A DNA stretch of 64,000 nt from Pseudomonas jessenii (GTDB lineage: Bacteria; Pseudomonadota; Gammaproteobacteria; Pseudomonadales; Pseudomonadaceae): positions 558,001 through 622,000 of the forward strand of contig NZ_NIWT01000001.1 in assembly GCF_002236115.1 (NCBI RefSeq), in the 5' to 3' direction. Shown here piece by piece: positions 29,962 to 37,533 of this stretch (position 1 is its first letter; the number at the start of each line of letters is the position of its first letter). The translations under genes were made by a program, and so were the position numbers. Under the pieces are notes generated by a model. The model was not told the DNA's origin. It did no database searches and saw only the letters and a program-made list of their open reading frames with translations.

Positions 29962-30063
29962 CAGATTTTTGTAACAGCACTGGAGGCTCCGGGCATCTCG
30001 CGATCGAGGTGTCCCGGCTGTGAGCTATCTCTGACAATTCCAACAAAGAGAGAGGCAATACCC

Positions 30064-31917
30064 ATGGGTGTGTACGACTACAAGAACCTTGGTACAGAAG
30101 ACGCCAAAGCGTTGTTCACCGACGCGATGGCAATCACGCTGTACTCCTATCACAACCTCGACAACGGCTTTGCCACCGGTTACCAGCACAACGGTTTCGG
30201 CGTGGGCCTGCCGGCAACGTTGGTGACCGCGCTGATTGGCGGCACCGACTCCCAAGGGGTGATTCCCGGTATCCCCTGGAACCCCGATTCGGAAAAGGCC
30301 GCACTGGACGCGGTACAGAAAGCCGGTTGGACACCCATCACCGCCGCGCAGCTGGGTTATGACGGCAAAGTCGATGCACGGGGAACCTTCTTTGGTGACA
30401 AGGCCGGCTATACCAGCGCCCAGGTGGAAATCCTCGGTAAATACGACGCCCAAGGGCACCTCACGGAAATCGGCATCGCCTTTCGCGGCACCAGTGGCCC
30501 TCGTGAAAGCCAGATCAGTGACTCCATCGGCGATGTCATCAATGACCTGTTGGCGGCATTGGGTCCACAGGATTACGCGAAAAACTATGTGGGTGAAGCG
30601 TTCGGCAAGCTGCTCGCCGACGTCGCGGCGTTTGCCCGGGCCAACGGGTTGTCCGGTAATGACGTGCTGGTCAGTGGTCACAGTCTCGGCGGGCTGGCAG
30701 TCAATAGCCTGGCGGATTTGAGCCGCGAAAAATGGGGCGGTTTCTTCCAGGATTCCAACTACATTGCCTACGCCTCGCCAACTCAAGGCAGCAGCGACAA
30801 AGTGCTGAACGTCGGCTATGAAAACGATCCAGTGTTCCGCGCGCTGGACGGTTCGGCGTTCAACCTGGCATCGGTCGGTGTGCACGATGCCGATCAAGCC
30901 TCGGCCACCAACAACATTGTCAGCTTCAATGACCACTACGCGTCGACCGCATGGAATCTGCTGCCGTTTTCCATCCTCAACATTCCGACCTGGATTTCCC
31001 ACTTGCCGACCGGTTATGGCGACGGCATGACCCGGGTGCTGGAGTCACGGTTCTACGACCTCACCAGCAAAGACTCGACCATTGTTGTTGCCAACCTCTC
31101 GGACCCGGCGCGGGCCAACACCTGGGTCCAGGACCTGAACCGCAATGCCGACATCCACAAAGGCAGCACTTTCATTATCGGCAGTGACGGCAACGACCTG
31201 ATCCAGGGCGGCAAGGGCAACGACTATCTGGAAGGCCGCGACGGCAACGACACCTTCCGTGATGCCGGTGGCTACAACGTCCTTTTGGGCGGCAACGGGC
31301 ACAACGTGCTCGACTTGCAGCAGTCGGTGAAAAACTTCGACTTTGCCAACGACGGCGCCGGCAACCTGTACATCCGCGATGCCAATGGCGGCATCAGTAT
31401 CACCCGTGACATCGGCAGCATCATGAGCAAGGAGCCGGGCTTTTTATGGGGGCTGGTCAAGGATGACGTGACCCACAGCGTCACCGCAAACGGGCTGGCG
31501 GACGGCAACCAGCTGACCCGGTACGAGTCGTCGATAAAGGGGGGCATGGGGAACGATACGCTCAAGGCGCAGGCGGTCGGCGATTGGTTGTTCGGTCTCG
31601 ACGGCAACGATCATTTGATCGCAGGCAAGGGCAACGACGTCTTGATCGGCGGGGCCGGCAACGACCTGCTGGAATCGGGGGGCGGGATCGATACGTTCCT
31701 GTTCAACGGCGCGTTTGGCCACGACCGGGTGTTGGGCTATCAGTCGAACGACAAACTGGTGTTTCTCGGGGTACAGGGTGTTACGCCGGCCGACGACTTC
31801 CGGGACCATGCCACCGTGGTGGGGCAGGATACCGTGCTGACGTTTGGCAATGATTCAGTGACATTGGTCGGGGTCGGGCTGGACAGTTTGTCGGGTGCGG
31901 AGTTTGTGATCGCCTGA
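30064..31917 (+). CDS. lipA: Family I.3 secreted lipase
   Basis: 617-residue extracellular triacylglycerol lipase, the same length as the well-studied Pseudomonas sp. MIS38 lipase and nearly collinear with it as I remember it. The triad falls at Ser207 (SGHSLGG), Asp255 (YENDPVF) and His313 (WISHLP), the same numbers as in MIS38 lipase. Lid 1 (about 46-74) is present. RTX repeats occur at about 373-410 and 540-570 (GGKGNDYLEGRDGND, GLDGNDHLIAGKGND, GGAGNDLLESGGG). The C-terminus ends GAEFVIA, a type I secretion signal. It should be exported by AprDEF. AGAGAGAGGC precedes the ATG. It is the last gene of the apr-lip block. Confidence 0.95.
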   Translation: MGVYDYKNLGTEDAKALFTDAMAITLYSYHNLDNGFATGYQHNGFGVGLPATLVTALIGGTDSQGVIPGIPWNPDSEKAALDAVQKAGWTPITAAQLGYDGKVDARGTFFGDKAGYTSAQVEILGKYDAQGHLTEIGIAFRGTSGPRESQISDSIGDVINDLLAALGPQDYAKNYVGEAFGKLLADVAAFARANGLSGNDVLVSGHSLGGLAVNSLADLSREKWGGFFQDSNYIAYASPTQGSSDKVLNVGYENDPVFRALDGSAFNLASVGVHDADQASATNNIVSFNDHYASTAWNLLPFSILNIPTWISHLPTGYGDGMTRVLESRFYDLTSKDSTIVVANLSDPARANTWVQDLNRNADIHKGSTFIIGSDGNDLIQGGKGNDYLEGRDGNDTFRDAGGYNVLLGGNGHNVLDLQQSVKNFDFANDGAGNLYIRDANGGISITRDIGSIMSKEPGFLWGLVKDDVTHSVTANGLADGNQLTRYESSIKGGMGNDTLKAQAVGDWLFGLDGNDHLIAGKGNDVLIGGAGNDLLESGGGIDTFLFNGAFGHDRVLGYQSNDKLVFLGVQGVTPADDFRDHATVVGQDTVLTFGNDSVTLVGVGLDSLSGAEFVIA

Positions 31918-31995
31918 TGGTGAGTTGGCGCCGGTAAGGGCCTCTTCGTCGGAGCGCCGCCCGGACCCGGCCCGCTCCCGCAAGGTTGGCGCATA

Positions 31996-32023
31996 CCCTG
32001 TGGGGGCGGGCTTTCCCGCGATG
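31996..32023. repeat. Single REP-like palindrome
   Basis: CCTGTGGGGGCGGGCTTTCC followed by CGCGATGA is a variant REP core (GGGCGGGCTTTCCCGC) of the type common in fluorescent pseudomonads. It lies between the 3' ends of the convergent lipase and lipoprotein genes. Confidence 0.7.
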
Positions 32024-32039
32024 AACGATAACGCGAAAT

Positions 32040-32264
32040 TCAGTCTTCCCTGCGAATCGTGGCCACTTCATCAGCCTTGACTTTCACTTTCGCCCCGGAA
32101 ATATCTTCGAACTCGAAGAAGCCATCCTTTGTCTTGGTTTCCGGCATGTCCTTGGTCAAATACTGGGTGCCGTTCTGCAGGGTCACCACCGTTGGCGTCG
32201 AGCAACCGGCCAGCATCAGCAGGGCCGCCGCCGCCAAGGGCAAGCCCAATGTCTTGATGTCCAT
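32040..32264 (-). CDS. YgdI/YgdR-type small lipoprotein
   Basis: 74 residues. A lipoprotein signal peptide with lipobox LAGC (MDIKTLGLPLAAAALLMLAG then CSTPTV) precedes an SH3-like DUF903 domain (VVTLQNGTQYLTKDMPETKT, then GFFEFEDISGAKVKVKADEV). Such proteins sit on the outer membrane; their function is unknown. I start at the ATG at 32264 with GGAGG seven bases upstream. The open frame extends further upstream but without a lipoprotein signal. Confidence 0.88.
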   Translation of the reverse strand: MDIKTLGLPLAAAALLMLAGCSTPTVVTLQNGTQYLTKDMPETKTKDGFFEFEDISGAKVKVKADEVATIRRED

Positions 32265-32461
32265 AATCACCTCCCGTACGTTTTGAAGCAGCACCATCAG
32301 CTCGAGGCTGTCACCGTTTCTCTCTGGCGGTTGGTGCCGCCCGGGGGCAGAAAGTTCTACTGCCCGGGAAAAATTCCGTACAGCGCCGCCATTTATCCTT
32401 TTCCGATTGCGCCGCGCAGGGCGGAACTGGTATCTGTACGCATAACCAGTATTCGCTCGCC

Positions 32462-34129
32462 ATGGCCCATTTCCCTGTGACTGCAAATCCCCTCGACGAT
32501 CCGTTCTACTACTTGAACAACTTCATGCAAGTGCTTGATTGGCTTGAGCAGCGCTCAAGCGATTTGTTGAGCGTCGAAGAGCAGCGCTTCACACATGAGT
32601 TTAAGCGGTTGCCCCGTGAATCGCAGGCGCTGCTGGTCAGAATGGTGATGCGCAAAGGCGTTCATTTCAGGGCGAGCAAGCTGCATTACGACGAAATCGG
32701 CGATATCGGCACCGCCGCCGGCCCGCTGCTCGAGCTGCGTTGGGTCGAAGGGCAAATGCCCATCGCCATCGACGAACTGTTCGAGGTGCTGCTCAAGGCA
32801 GAAATCCTCCAGACCTTTGCCGCTGTCATCGATCAACCCAAAGGCAAGAAAGCCGATTGGTTGCCGACGCTGTGCGAGCAGTTTCCCCAGGTGCAAAGCT
32901 TCAACGACTGGTGTCCGAGCCTGGACGAGCGCCTGTTCAGCCTGACCATCATGCAATTGTGCGATCGCCTGCGCCTGATGTTTTTCGGCAACCTGTATCA
33001 GGACTGGTCGGAGTTCGTATTGGCCGACCTCGGTATCTACACCTACGAAAAAGTCGAATTCTGTGCCGAGTCCCGTGGCTTGCGCAGCCGCGAAGACGTG
33101 GATGCCTGCGTCCTCCTGCACGCATACCAGCAACAATTCGAGGCCGGTGAAGCGCTGGAGGAGGTGGCCGAGCGGATCAAGGGCCTGGCGCTGGACAATC
33201 CGTGGTTGCAGCGCCGGCGCGGCAAGCTGCTGTTCCAGATGGCCCAGTACTGCGAACGCATCGCCGATTTCTCCATGGCCCTGAACCTGTACCGCGAATG
33301 CGCTTTTCCCGGCGCGCGTGCGCGGCTCATTCGCGTACTGGAACGCAGCGGCCAGTTTGAACAGGCGATGGACCTGGCCGTGCAGGCTGAACAGGCACCG
33401 CAAAGCGCCGCGGAACACCAACAGTTGCTCCGCGTCCTGCCACGTCTGCGGCGCAAGCTCGGCGGGCCGCCCATCAAGCGGGCAGCGCCTCGGGAAATGC
33501 AGCGCCTGGACCTGCAATTGCCCAGGACAGACCCGGCATTATCGGTCGAGTTCTATGTTCAGGCGCATCTGGCGCAAGATTCGGCGCCGGTGCACTACGT
33601 GGAAAACAGCCTGGTCAATTCATTGTTTGGCCTACTGTGTTGGCCCGCGATCTTCGCGCCTTTGCCGGGGGCGTTTTTTCACCCGTTCCAGCGCGGGCCG
33701 GTGGATTTGCTCAGCGAAGACTTCCATGTCCGCCGGGCCGAACTGTTTCAGGCTTGCCTGGCCGAACTCGACGACGGGCGCTACCGGCAGACCATCCGCG
33801 AACGTTATGCCGCCAAGTGGGGCGTGCAGTCGCCGTTCGTGTTCTGGAGCGTGCTCAGCGAAGAGTTGCTGGAGCAAGCCCTCGATTGCCTCCCGGCCGA
33901 GCACCTCAAGCACTGGTTCAACCGCCTCTTGCTGGACATCAAGGCCAATCGCGCCGGCATGCCGGACCTGATCCAGTTCTGGCCGCAGCAAAAGACCTAC
34001 CGCATGATCGAGGTCAAGGGCCCGGGCGATCGCCTGCAGGACAATCAGTTGCGCTGGCTGGAGTTCTGTCATGAGCACCAGATGCCCATCGCCGTGTGCT
34101 ACGTGCAATGGGCGGAGCAGGGCGATTGA
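32462..34129 (+). CDS. FAN1-like VRR-NUC structure-specific nuclease
   Basis: 555-residue protein resembling the bacterial FAN1 homologue of Pseudomonas, a 5'-flap nuclease active on interstrand-crosslink repair substrates. A helical N-terminal region (DNA-binding, SAP-like) and a middle helical repeat region (about 220-330) lead to a C-terminal VRR-NUC domain. The catalytic PD-(D/E)XK-type residues are visible in GMPDLIQFW and YRMIEVKGPGD, followed by DNQLRWLEF. Its stop overlaps the TTG start of the next gene (TTGA), so nuclease and helicase are probably made together. Confidence 0.87.
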   Translation: MAHFPVTANPLDDPFYYLNNFMQVLDWLEQRSSDLLSVEEQRFTHEFKRLPRESQALLVRMVMRKGVHFRASKLHYDEIGDIGTAAGPLLELRWVEGQMPIAIDELFEVLLKAEILQTFAAVIDQPKGKKADWLPTLCEQFPQVQSFNDWCPSLDERLFSLTIMQLCDRLRLMFFGNLYQDWSEFVLADLGIYTYEKVEFCAESRGLRSREDVDACVLLHAYQQQFEAGEALEEVAERIKGLALDNPWLQRRRGKLLFQMAQYCERIADFSMALNLYRECAFPGARARLIRVLERSGQFEQAMDLAVQAEQAPQSAAEHQQLLRVLPRLRRKLGGPPIKRAAPREMQRLDLQLPRTDPALSVEFYVQAHLAQDSAPVHYVENSLVNSLFGLLCWPAIFAPLPGAFFHPFQRGPVDLLSEDFHVRRAELFQACLAELDDGRYRQTIRERYAAKWGVQSPFVFWSVLSEELLEQALDCLPAEHLKHWFNRLLLDIKANRAGMPDLIQFWPQQKTYRMIEVKGPGDRLQDNQLRWLEFCHEHQMPIAVCYVQWAEQGD

Positions 34130-36405
34130 GCTACAGCATTGCGGTGCGGGCGCTGTGCGAGTTCACCGCCAAGGCCGGCGACCTCGACCTGCGCTTCACA
34201 CCGTCACCGACCGCGCTGGAAGGTATCGTCGGGCACCGTACGGTGGCCTCGCGGCGCAGCGAGGGTTACCAAAGCGAAATTGCCCTTGAGGGCCAGTATC
34301 AAACCTTGACGGTCAAGGGCAGGGCGGATGGCTATGACCCCGGGCAAAACTGCCTGGAGGAGGTCAAGACCTACCGCGGCGACTTGAGCAAACAACCGGC
34401 CAACCACCGCCAATTGCATTGGGCCCAGGCCAGGATCTACGGCTGGTTGATGTGTCGGAAACTGGACCTGTCGCGGATCAGTCTGGCGCTGGTGTATTTC
34501 GACATCGTCAGTGAAAAGGAGACCCGCCTGGTCGAGTCTTTCGACGCCATCGAGCTGCAACAGTTCTTCGAACGGCATTGCGCGCAGTTCCTGCAATGGG
34601 CCGAACAGGAAGTCGCCCATCGAGAAGGGCGCAATCTGGCTGCGCAGGGCCTGGCCTTTCCCCATGCCGGCTTTCGACCGGGGCAGCGTCATCTGGCCGA
34701 ATCGGTGTTCAAGGCCGTTAGCACGGGGCGCTGCCTGATGGCCCAGGCGCCCACGGGCATCGGCAAGACCCTGGGCACCTTGTTCCCCATGCTCAAGGCG
34801 CTGGCGCCGCAGCAACTGGACAAGGTGTTCTTCCTTACGGCGAAAACCCCGGGACGGCAACTGGCCCTGGACGCCGCGCACGTGATGCTTGCCAGCGCCG
34901 ATGCGCCGCCGTTACGGGTGCTGGAGATGATCGCCCGGGACAAGGCCTGCGAACATCCGGACAAAGCCTGCCACGGCGAGTCCTGCCCACTGGCCCGGGG
35001 GTTCTACGATCGCCTGCCCGCCGCACGGCAGGCGGCCAGTCAACTGAGCCTGTTGAACCAGAGCGCCTTGCGCGAGGTCGCCCTGGCGCACGATGTCTGC
35101 CCGTATTACCTGAGCCAGGAAATGGCGCGTTGGGCCGACGTGGTGGTTGCCGACTACAACTATTATTTCGATTTCAGCGCGTTGCTGTTCGGTCTGGCCC
35201 AGGCCAACAACTGGAAGGTTGCGGTGCTGGTCGACGAAGCCCACAACCTGGTGGAACGCGGCCGCCAGATGTACAGCGCCAGCCTCGACCAGGCGACCTT
35301 CAACGGCGTGCGCAAAACCGCTCCCGAAGCGCTGAAAAAACCGATGCAACGGGTCAGCCGCGAGTGGAATGCCCTGCATAACGCGCAAACCGGCGCCTAT
35401 CAGGCCTATGACAAGGCGCCGGAAAAGCTCCTGCAGGCGCTGTCATCGTGCAGCGCCAACATCGGTGACTACCTCAACGATCACCCTCAAGGCCTGGACA
35501 GCGCACTGCAGGGATTTTACTTCGACATGCTGCACTTTTGCCGGGTCGCCGAACTGTTCGATGAGCAGTTCCTGTTCGACATCAGCAAGCGCGACCTCGA
35601 GCGCCAGCGCAACCTCTCGCAACTGTGCCTGCGCAATGTAGTCCCCGCCGGCTTCATCCGCCCGCGCCTGACCGCCGCGCGTAGCACGGTGCTGTTTTCC
35701 GCGACCCTCAGCCCCCGGCACTATTACGCCGATTTACTGGGAGCGCCGCAGGACACGGTGTGCATCGACGTCGAGTCGCCGTATCACGCCGATCAACTGC
35801 AAGTGCACATCGTCGACCAGATCTCCACGCGGTTCGTACATCGCCAGTCCTCTCTCGAACCGATCGTGGACTTGATCGCCAGGCAGTTCTGCAAACGCCC
35901 CGGCAATTACCTGGCGTTTTTCAGCAGTTTCGAATATTTGCAGCAGGTGGCGCAGTTACTCGCCGAGAAACATCCGAATATCAGTCAGTGGTCGCAGTCC
36001 CGAGGCATGGGCGAAGCGCAGCGTCAGCAGTTTCTCGACCAATTCCACGCCGAAAGCCAGGGCGTCGGCTTTGCGGTATTGGGCGGGGCCTTTGGTGAAG
36101 GCATCGATTTGCCCGGCGCCAGGCTGATCGGCGCGTTTATCGCCACGCTGGGGCTGGCGCAACTCAATCCGGTAAATGAGCAACTGAAACGGCGCATGGC
36201 CGCCATTTTCGGTGCCGGTTATGACTACACCTACCTTTATCCCGGCGTACAGAAAGTGGTTCAGGCCGCTGGACGGGTCATCCGCACGCAACAGGATCAA
36301 GGAGTGGTGATGTTGATCGACGACCGTTTTGGCGAGCACAAGGTCAGGCAATTACTGCCGCGCTGGTGGTCGATTGCGCCAACGATTTTTCGCTCTGCGC
36401 CGTAG
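34126..36405 (+). CDS. Rad3/XPD-family Fe-S helicase with N-terminal PD-(D/E)XK nuclease domain
   Basis: 759 residues from a TTG start that overlaps the previous stop. Residues 1-165 look like a Cas4/Dna2-type nuclease domain: GRADGY (Asp68), LEEVKTY (Glu79, Lys81), and QLHWAQARIYGW as the Q-x-x-x-Y motif. The helicase core follows with Walker A APTGIGKT (208-215), VDEAHNL, and C-terminal motifs FSATLS, GAFGEGIDLPG and QAAGRVIRTQQDQG. Four cysteines (KACEHPDKACHGESC and HDVCPYY) fit the Fe-S cluster of XPD/DinG helicases. Pairing with a FAN1-like nuclease points to crosslink or flap repair. Upstream in-frame starts exist within the previous gene, but the overlap start gives the family-like N-terminus. 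Confidence 0.87.
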   Translation: MSYSIAVRALCEFTAKAGDLDLRFTPSPTALEGIVGHRTVASRRSEGYQSEIALEGQYQTLTVKGRADGYDPGQNCLEEVKTYRGDLSKQPANHRQLHWAQARIYGWLMCRKLDLSRISLALVYFDIVSEKETRLVESFDAIELQQFFERHCAQFLQWAEQEVAHREGRNLAAQGLAFPHAGFRPGQRHLAESVFKAVSTGRCLMAQAPTGIGKTLGTLFPMLKALAPQQLDKVFFLTAKTPGRQLALDAAHVMLASADAPPLRVLEMIARDKACEHPDKACHGESCPLARGFYDRLPAARQAASQLSLLNQSALREVALAHDVCPYYLSQEMARWADVVVADYNYYFDFSALLFGLAQANNWKVAVLVDEAHNLVERGRQMYSASLDQATFNGVRKTAPEALKKPMQRVSREWNALHNAQTGAYQAYDKAPEKLLQALSSCSANIGDYLNDHPQGLDSALQGFYFDMLHFCRVAELFDEQFLFDISKRDLERQRNLSQLCLRNVVPAGFIRPRLTAARSTVLFSATLSPRHYYADLLGAPQDTVCIDVESPYHADQLQVHIVDQISTRFVHRQSSLEPIVDLIARQFCKRPGNYLAFFSSFEYLQQVAQLLAEKHPNISQWSQSRGMGEAQRQQFLDQFHAESQGVGFAVLGGAFGEGIDLPGARLIGAFIATLGLAQLNPVNEQLKRRMAAIFGAGYDYTYLYPGVQKVVQAAGRVIRTQQDQGVVMLIDDRFGEHKVRQLLPRWWSIAPTIFRSAP

Positions 36406-36430
36406 GAGTCTTTACCTTTAAAAACAAATA

Positions 36431-36533
36431 CATACCTTGATTAAAACAAAGAATTGAACAATCAGCGCCAGCACGCTTTATTGGAAAGGCTAGATGTCAC
36501 AACCCAATTCTTTGATAAGGAAATCAAGGTATG
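36431..36533 (+). promoter_or_regulatory. Two-part inverted repeat enclosing the start codon of the zeta-like gene
   Basis: The outer arms, CATACCTTGATT (36431-36442) and AATCAAGGTATG (36522-36533), match over 12 bp; the right arm ends in the start codon. The inner arms, CAAAGAATTG (36447-36456) and CAATTCTTTG (36505-36514), match over 10 bp. The likely Shine-Dalgarno AAGGA (36517-36521) lies in the internal loop between the two stems. The terminal loop is 48 nt. As RNA this could hide the start site; as DNA it could be an operator or cruciform. The outcome depends on whether transcription starts upstream of 36431, which I cannot tell. Confidence 0.7.
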
Positions 36534-37433
36534 TCAGAAGCACCGAAATACAACTATTCCTCAGACGACGTGATCAAGGCGTTCGACGAGATCTTCCCTG
36601 CGCTCTTCGTCGGCAAAACTGCTGAAGCCATCCCAAAGTTGCTGATCACCGCCGGAGTGGAGGGCTCGGGCAAGACTTACTTGTTGGAAAAAAGCTTGCT
36701 GCCATCCGGGAATTACGGGAACTACATTCGACTGTACCTGCCTGAATATCGAAAAAAACACCCGCATTACGCCGACATGATCAAGCTCGGCGTTTTGCAC
36801 GCCTACGAACATACAGAAGCGTTTGCCAGGGAACTCGGTGAGAAAATCTTCGCCAACGCGCTTTCTCAAAGATGCAACATCATCATGGAGTGCGCGTTCG
36901 ATGACATCGGTTTTGCCGGATTGGCAAAATTTGTTCCCGGTTATCAACTCGAAGTCCATGTCGTGGGCTGCAATCACGCGTTCGCCCATCTGTCCAGCAT
37001 CAAAAGAGCATTCTCCAGCCTGGAAAAGCAGGAGATGGAACGGTTTGTCAGCTATTCGAGACTCGAATCGAGCATCAGTAACGCCCCTGCGGTTCTCGTT
37101 GCGTTCGAGTTCATCGCAAAGACAGTGAGTGGCTCGCAAATCTTCCTGTACGAGCGCGGTCTGGGCACGCTGAGCGAACGGGTACTGCGTGCTCACAGCA
37201 CCTATACCCTGGACCCAAGTGGGAATCTGAACGAAGTTTCAACGTTGCTGCCATATGCGTACAGGGCCTATGACACTATCCTCAGAAGGTCCGTCTATTC
37301 GATGGAGGAGCGTGACGAGATGGTCAGGGAATGTCATCTGCAGCTGCTTAAAACCAGCAAATATGACAAACAGGTTCCCGATTTCGTCTACAACGACCTT
37401 TACTCCTATATCACCAAATACGTGTATCGCTAA
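36531..37433 (+). CDS. Zeta-toxin-like P-loop kinase, orphan
   Basis: 300 residues. A clear P-loop, GVEGSGKT (residues 42-49), is preceded by KLLIT, the usual position in zeta/PezT-type kinases, which phosphorylate UDP-N-acetylhexosamines in toxin-antitoxin systems. A later IIMECAFDD segment resembles the zeta substrate-site strand. The helical C-terminal region from about 150 is not typical. No small antitoxin gene is visible immediately upstream or downstream. The gene is less GC-rich than its neighbours and lies between a repair operon and a sensor kinase, which suggests acquisition. The assignment to zeta rests mainly on the P-loop region; another P-loop kinase remains possible. Confidence 0.72.
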   Translation: MSEAPKYNYSSDDVIKAFDEIFPALFVGKTAEAIPKLLITAGVEGSGKTYLLEKSLLPSGNYGNYIRLYLPEYRKKHPHYADMIKLGVLHAYEHTEAFARELGEKIFANALSQRCNIIMECAFDDIGFAGLAKFVPGYQLEVHVVGCNHAFAHLSSIKRAFSSLEKQEMERFVSYSRLESSISNAPAVLVAFEFIAKTVSGSQIFLYERGLGTLSERVLRAHSTYTLDPSGNLNEVSTLLPYAYRAYDTILRRSVYSMEERDEMVRECHLQLLKTSKYDKQVPDFVYNDLYSYITKYVYR

Positions 37434-37455
37434 GCCGGGATTGCAGGCTATGAAG

Positions 37456-37494
37456 CAAACTGCCGCAGTCATGGCTTTCCAAATTGGCAGTTTG
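37456..37494 (+). repeat. Inverted repeat after the zeta-like gene
   Basis: CAAACTGCC (37456-37464) and GGCAGTTTG (37486-37494) form a perfect 9-bp stem with a 21-nt loop. It lies between the zeta-like gene and the sensor kinase. The following TCTCAT is too poor in T for a standard terminator, but a role in 3'-end stability is possible. Confidence 0.45.
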
Positions 37495-37533
37495 TCTCAT
37501 ACTCCAGAAAAACAATCATGACGCGAGAACTCA

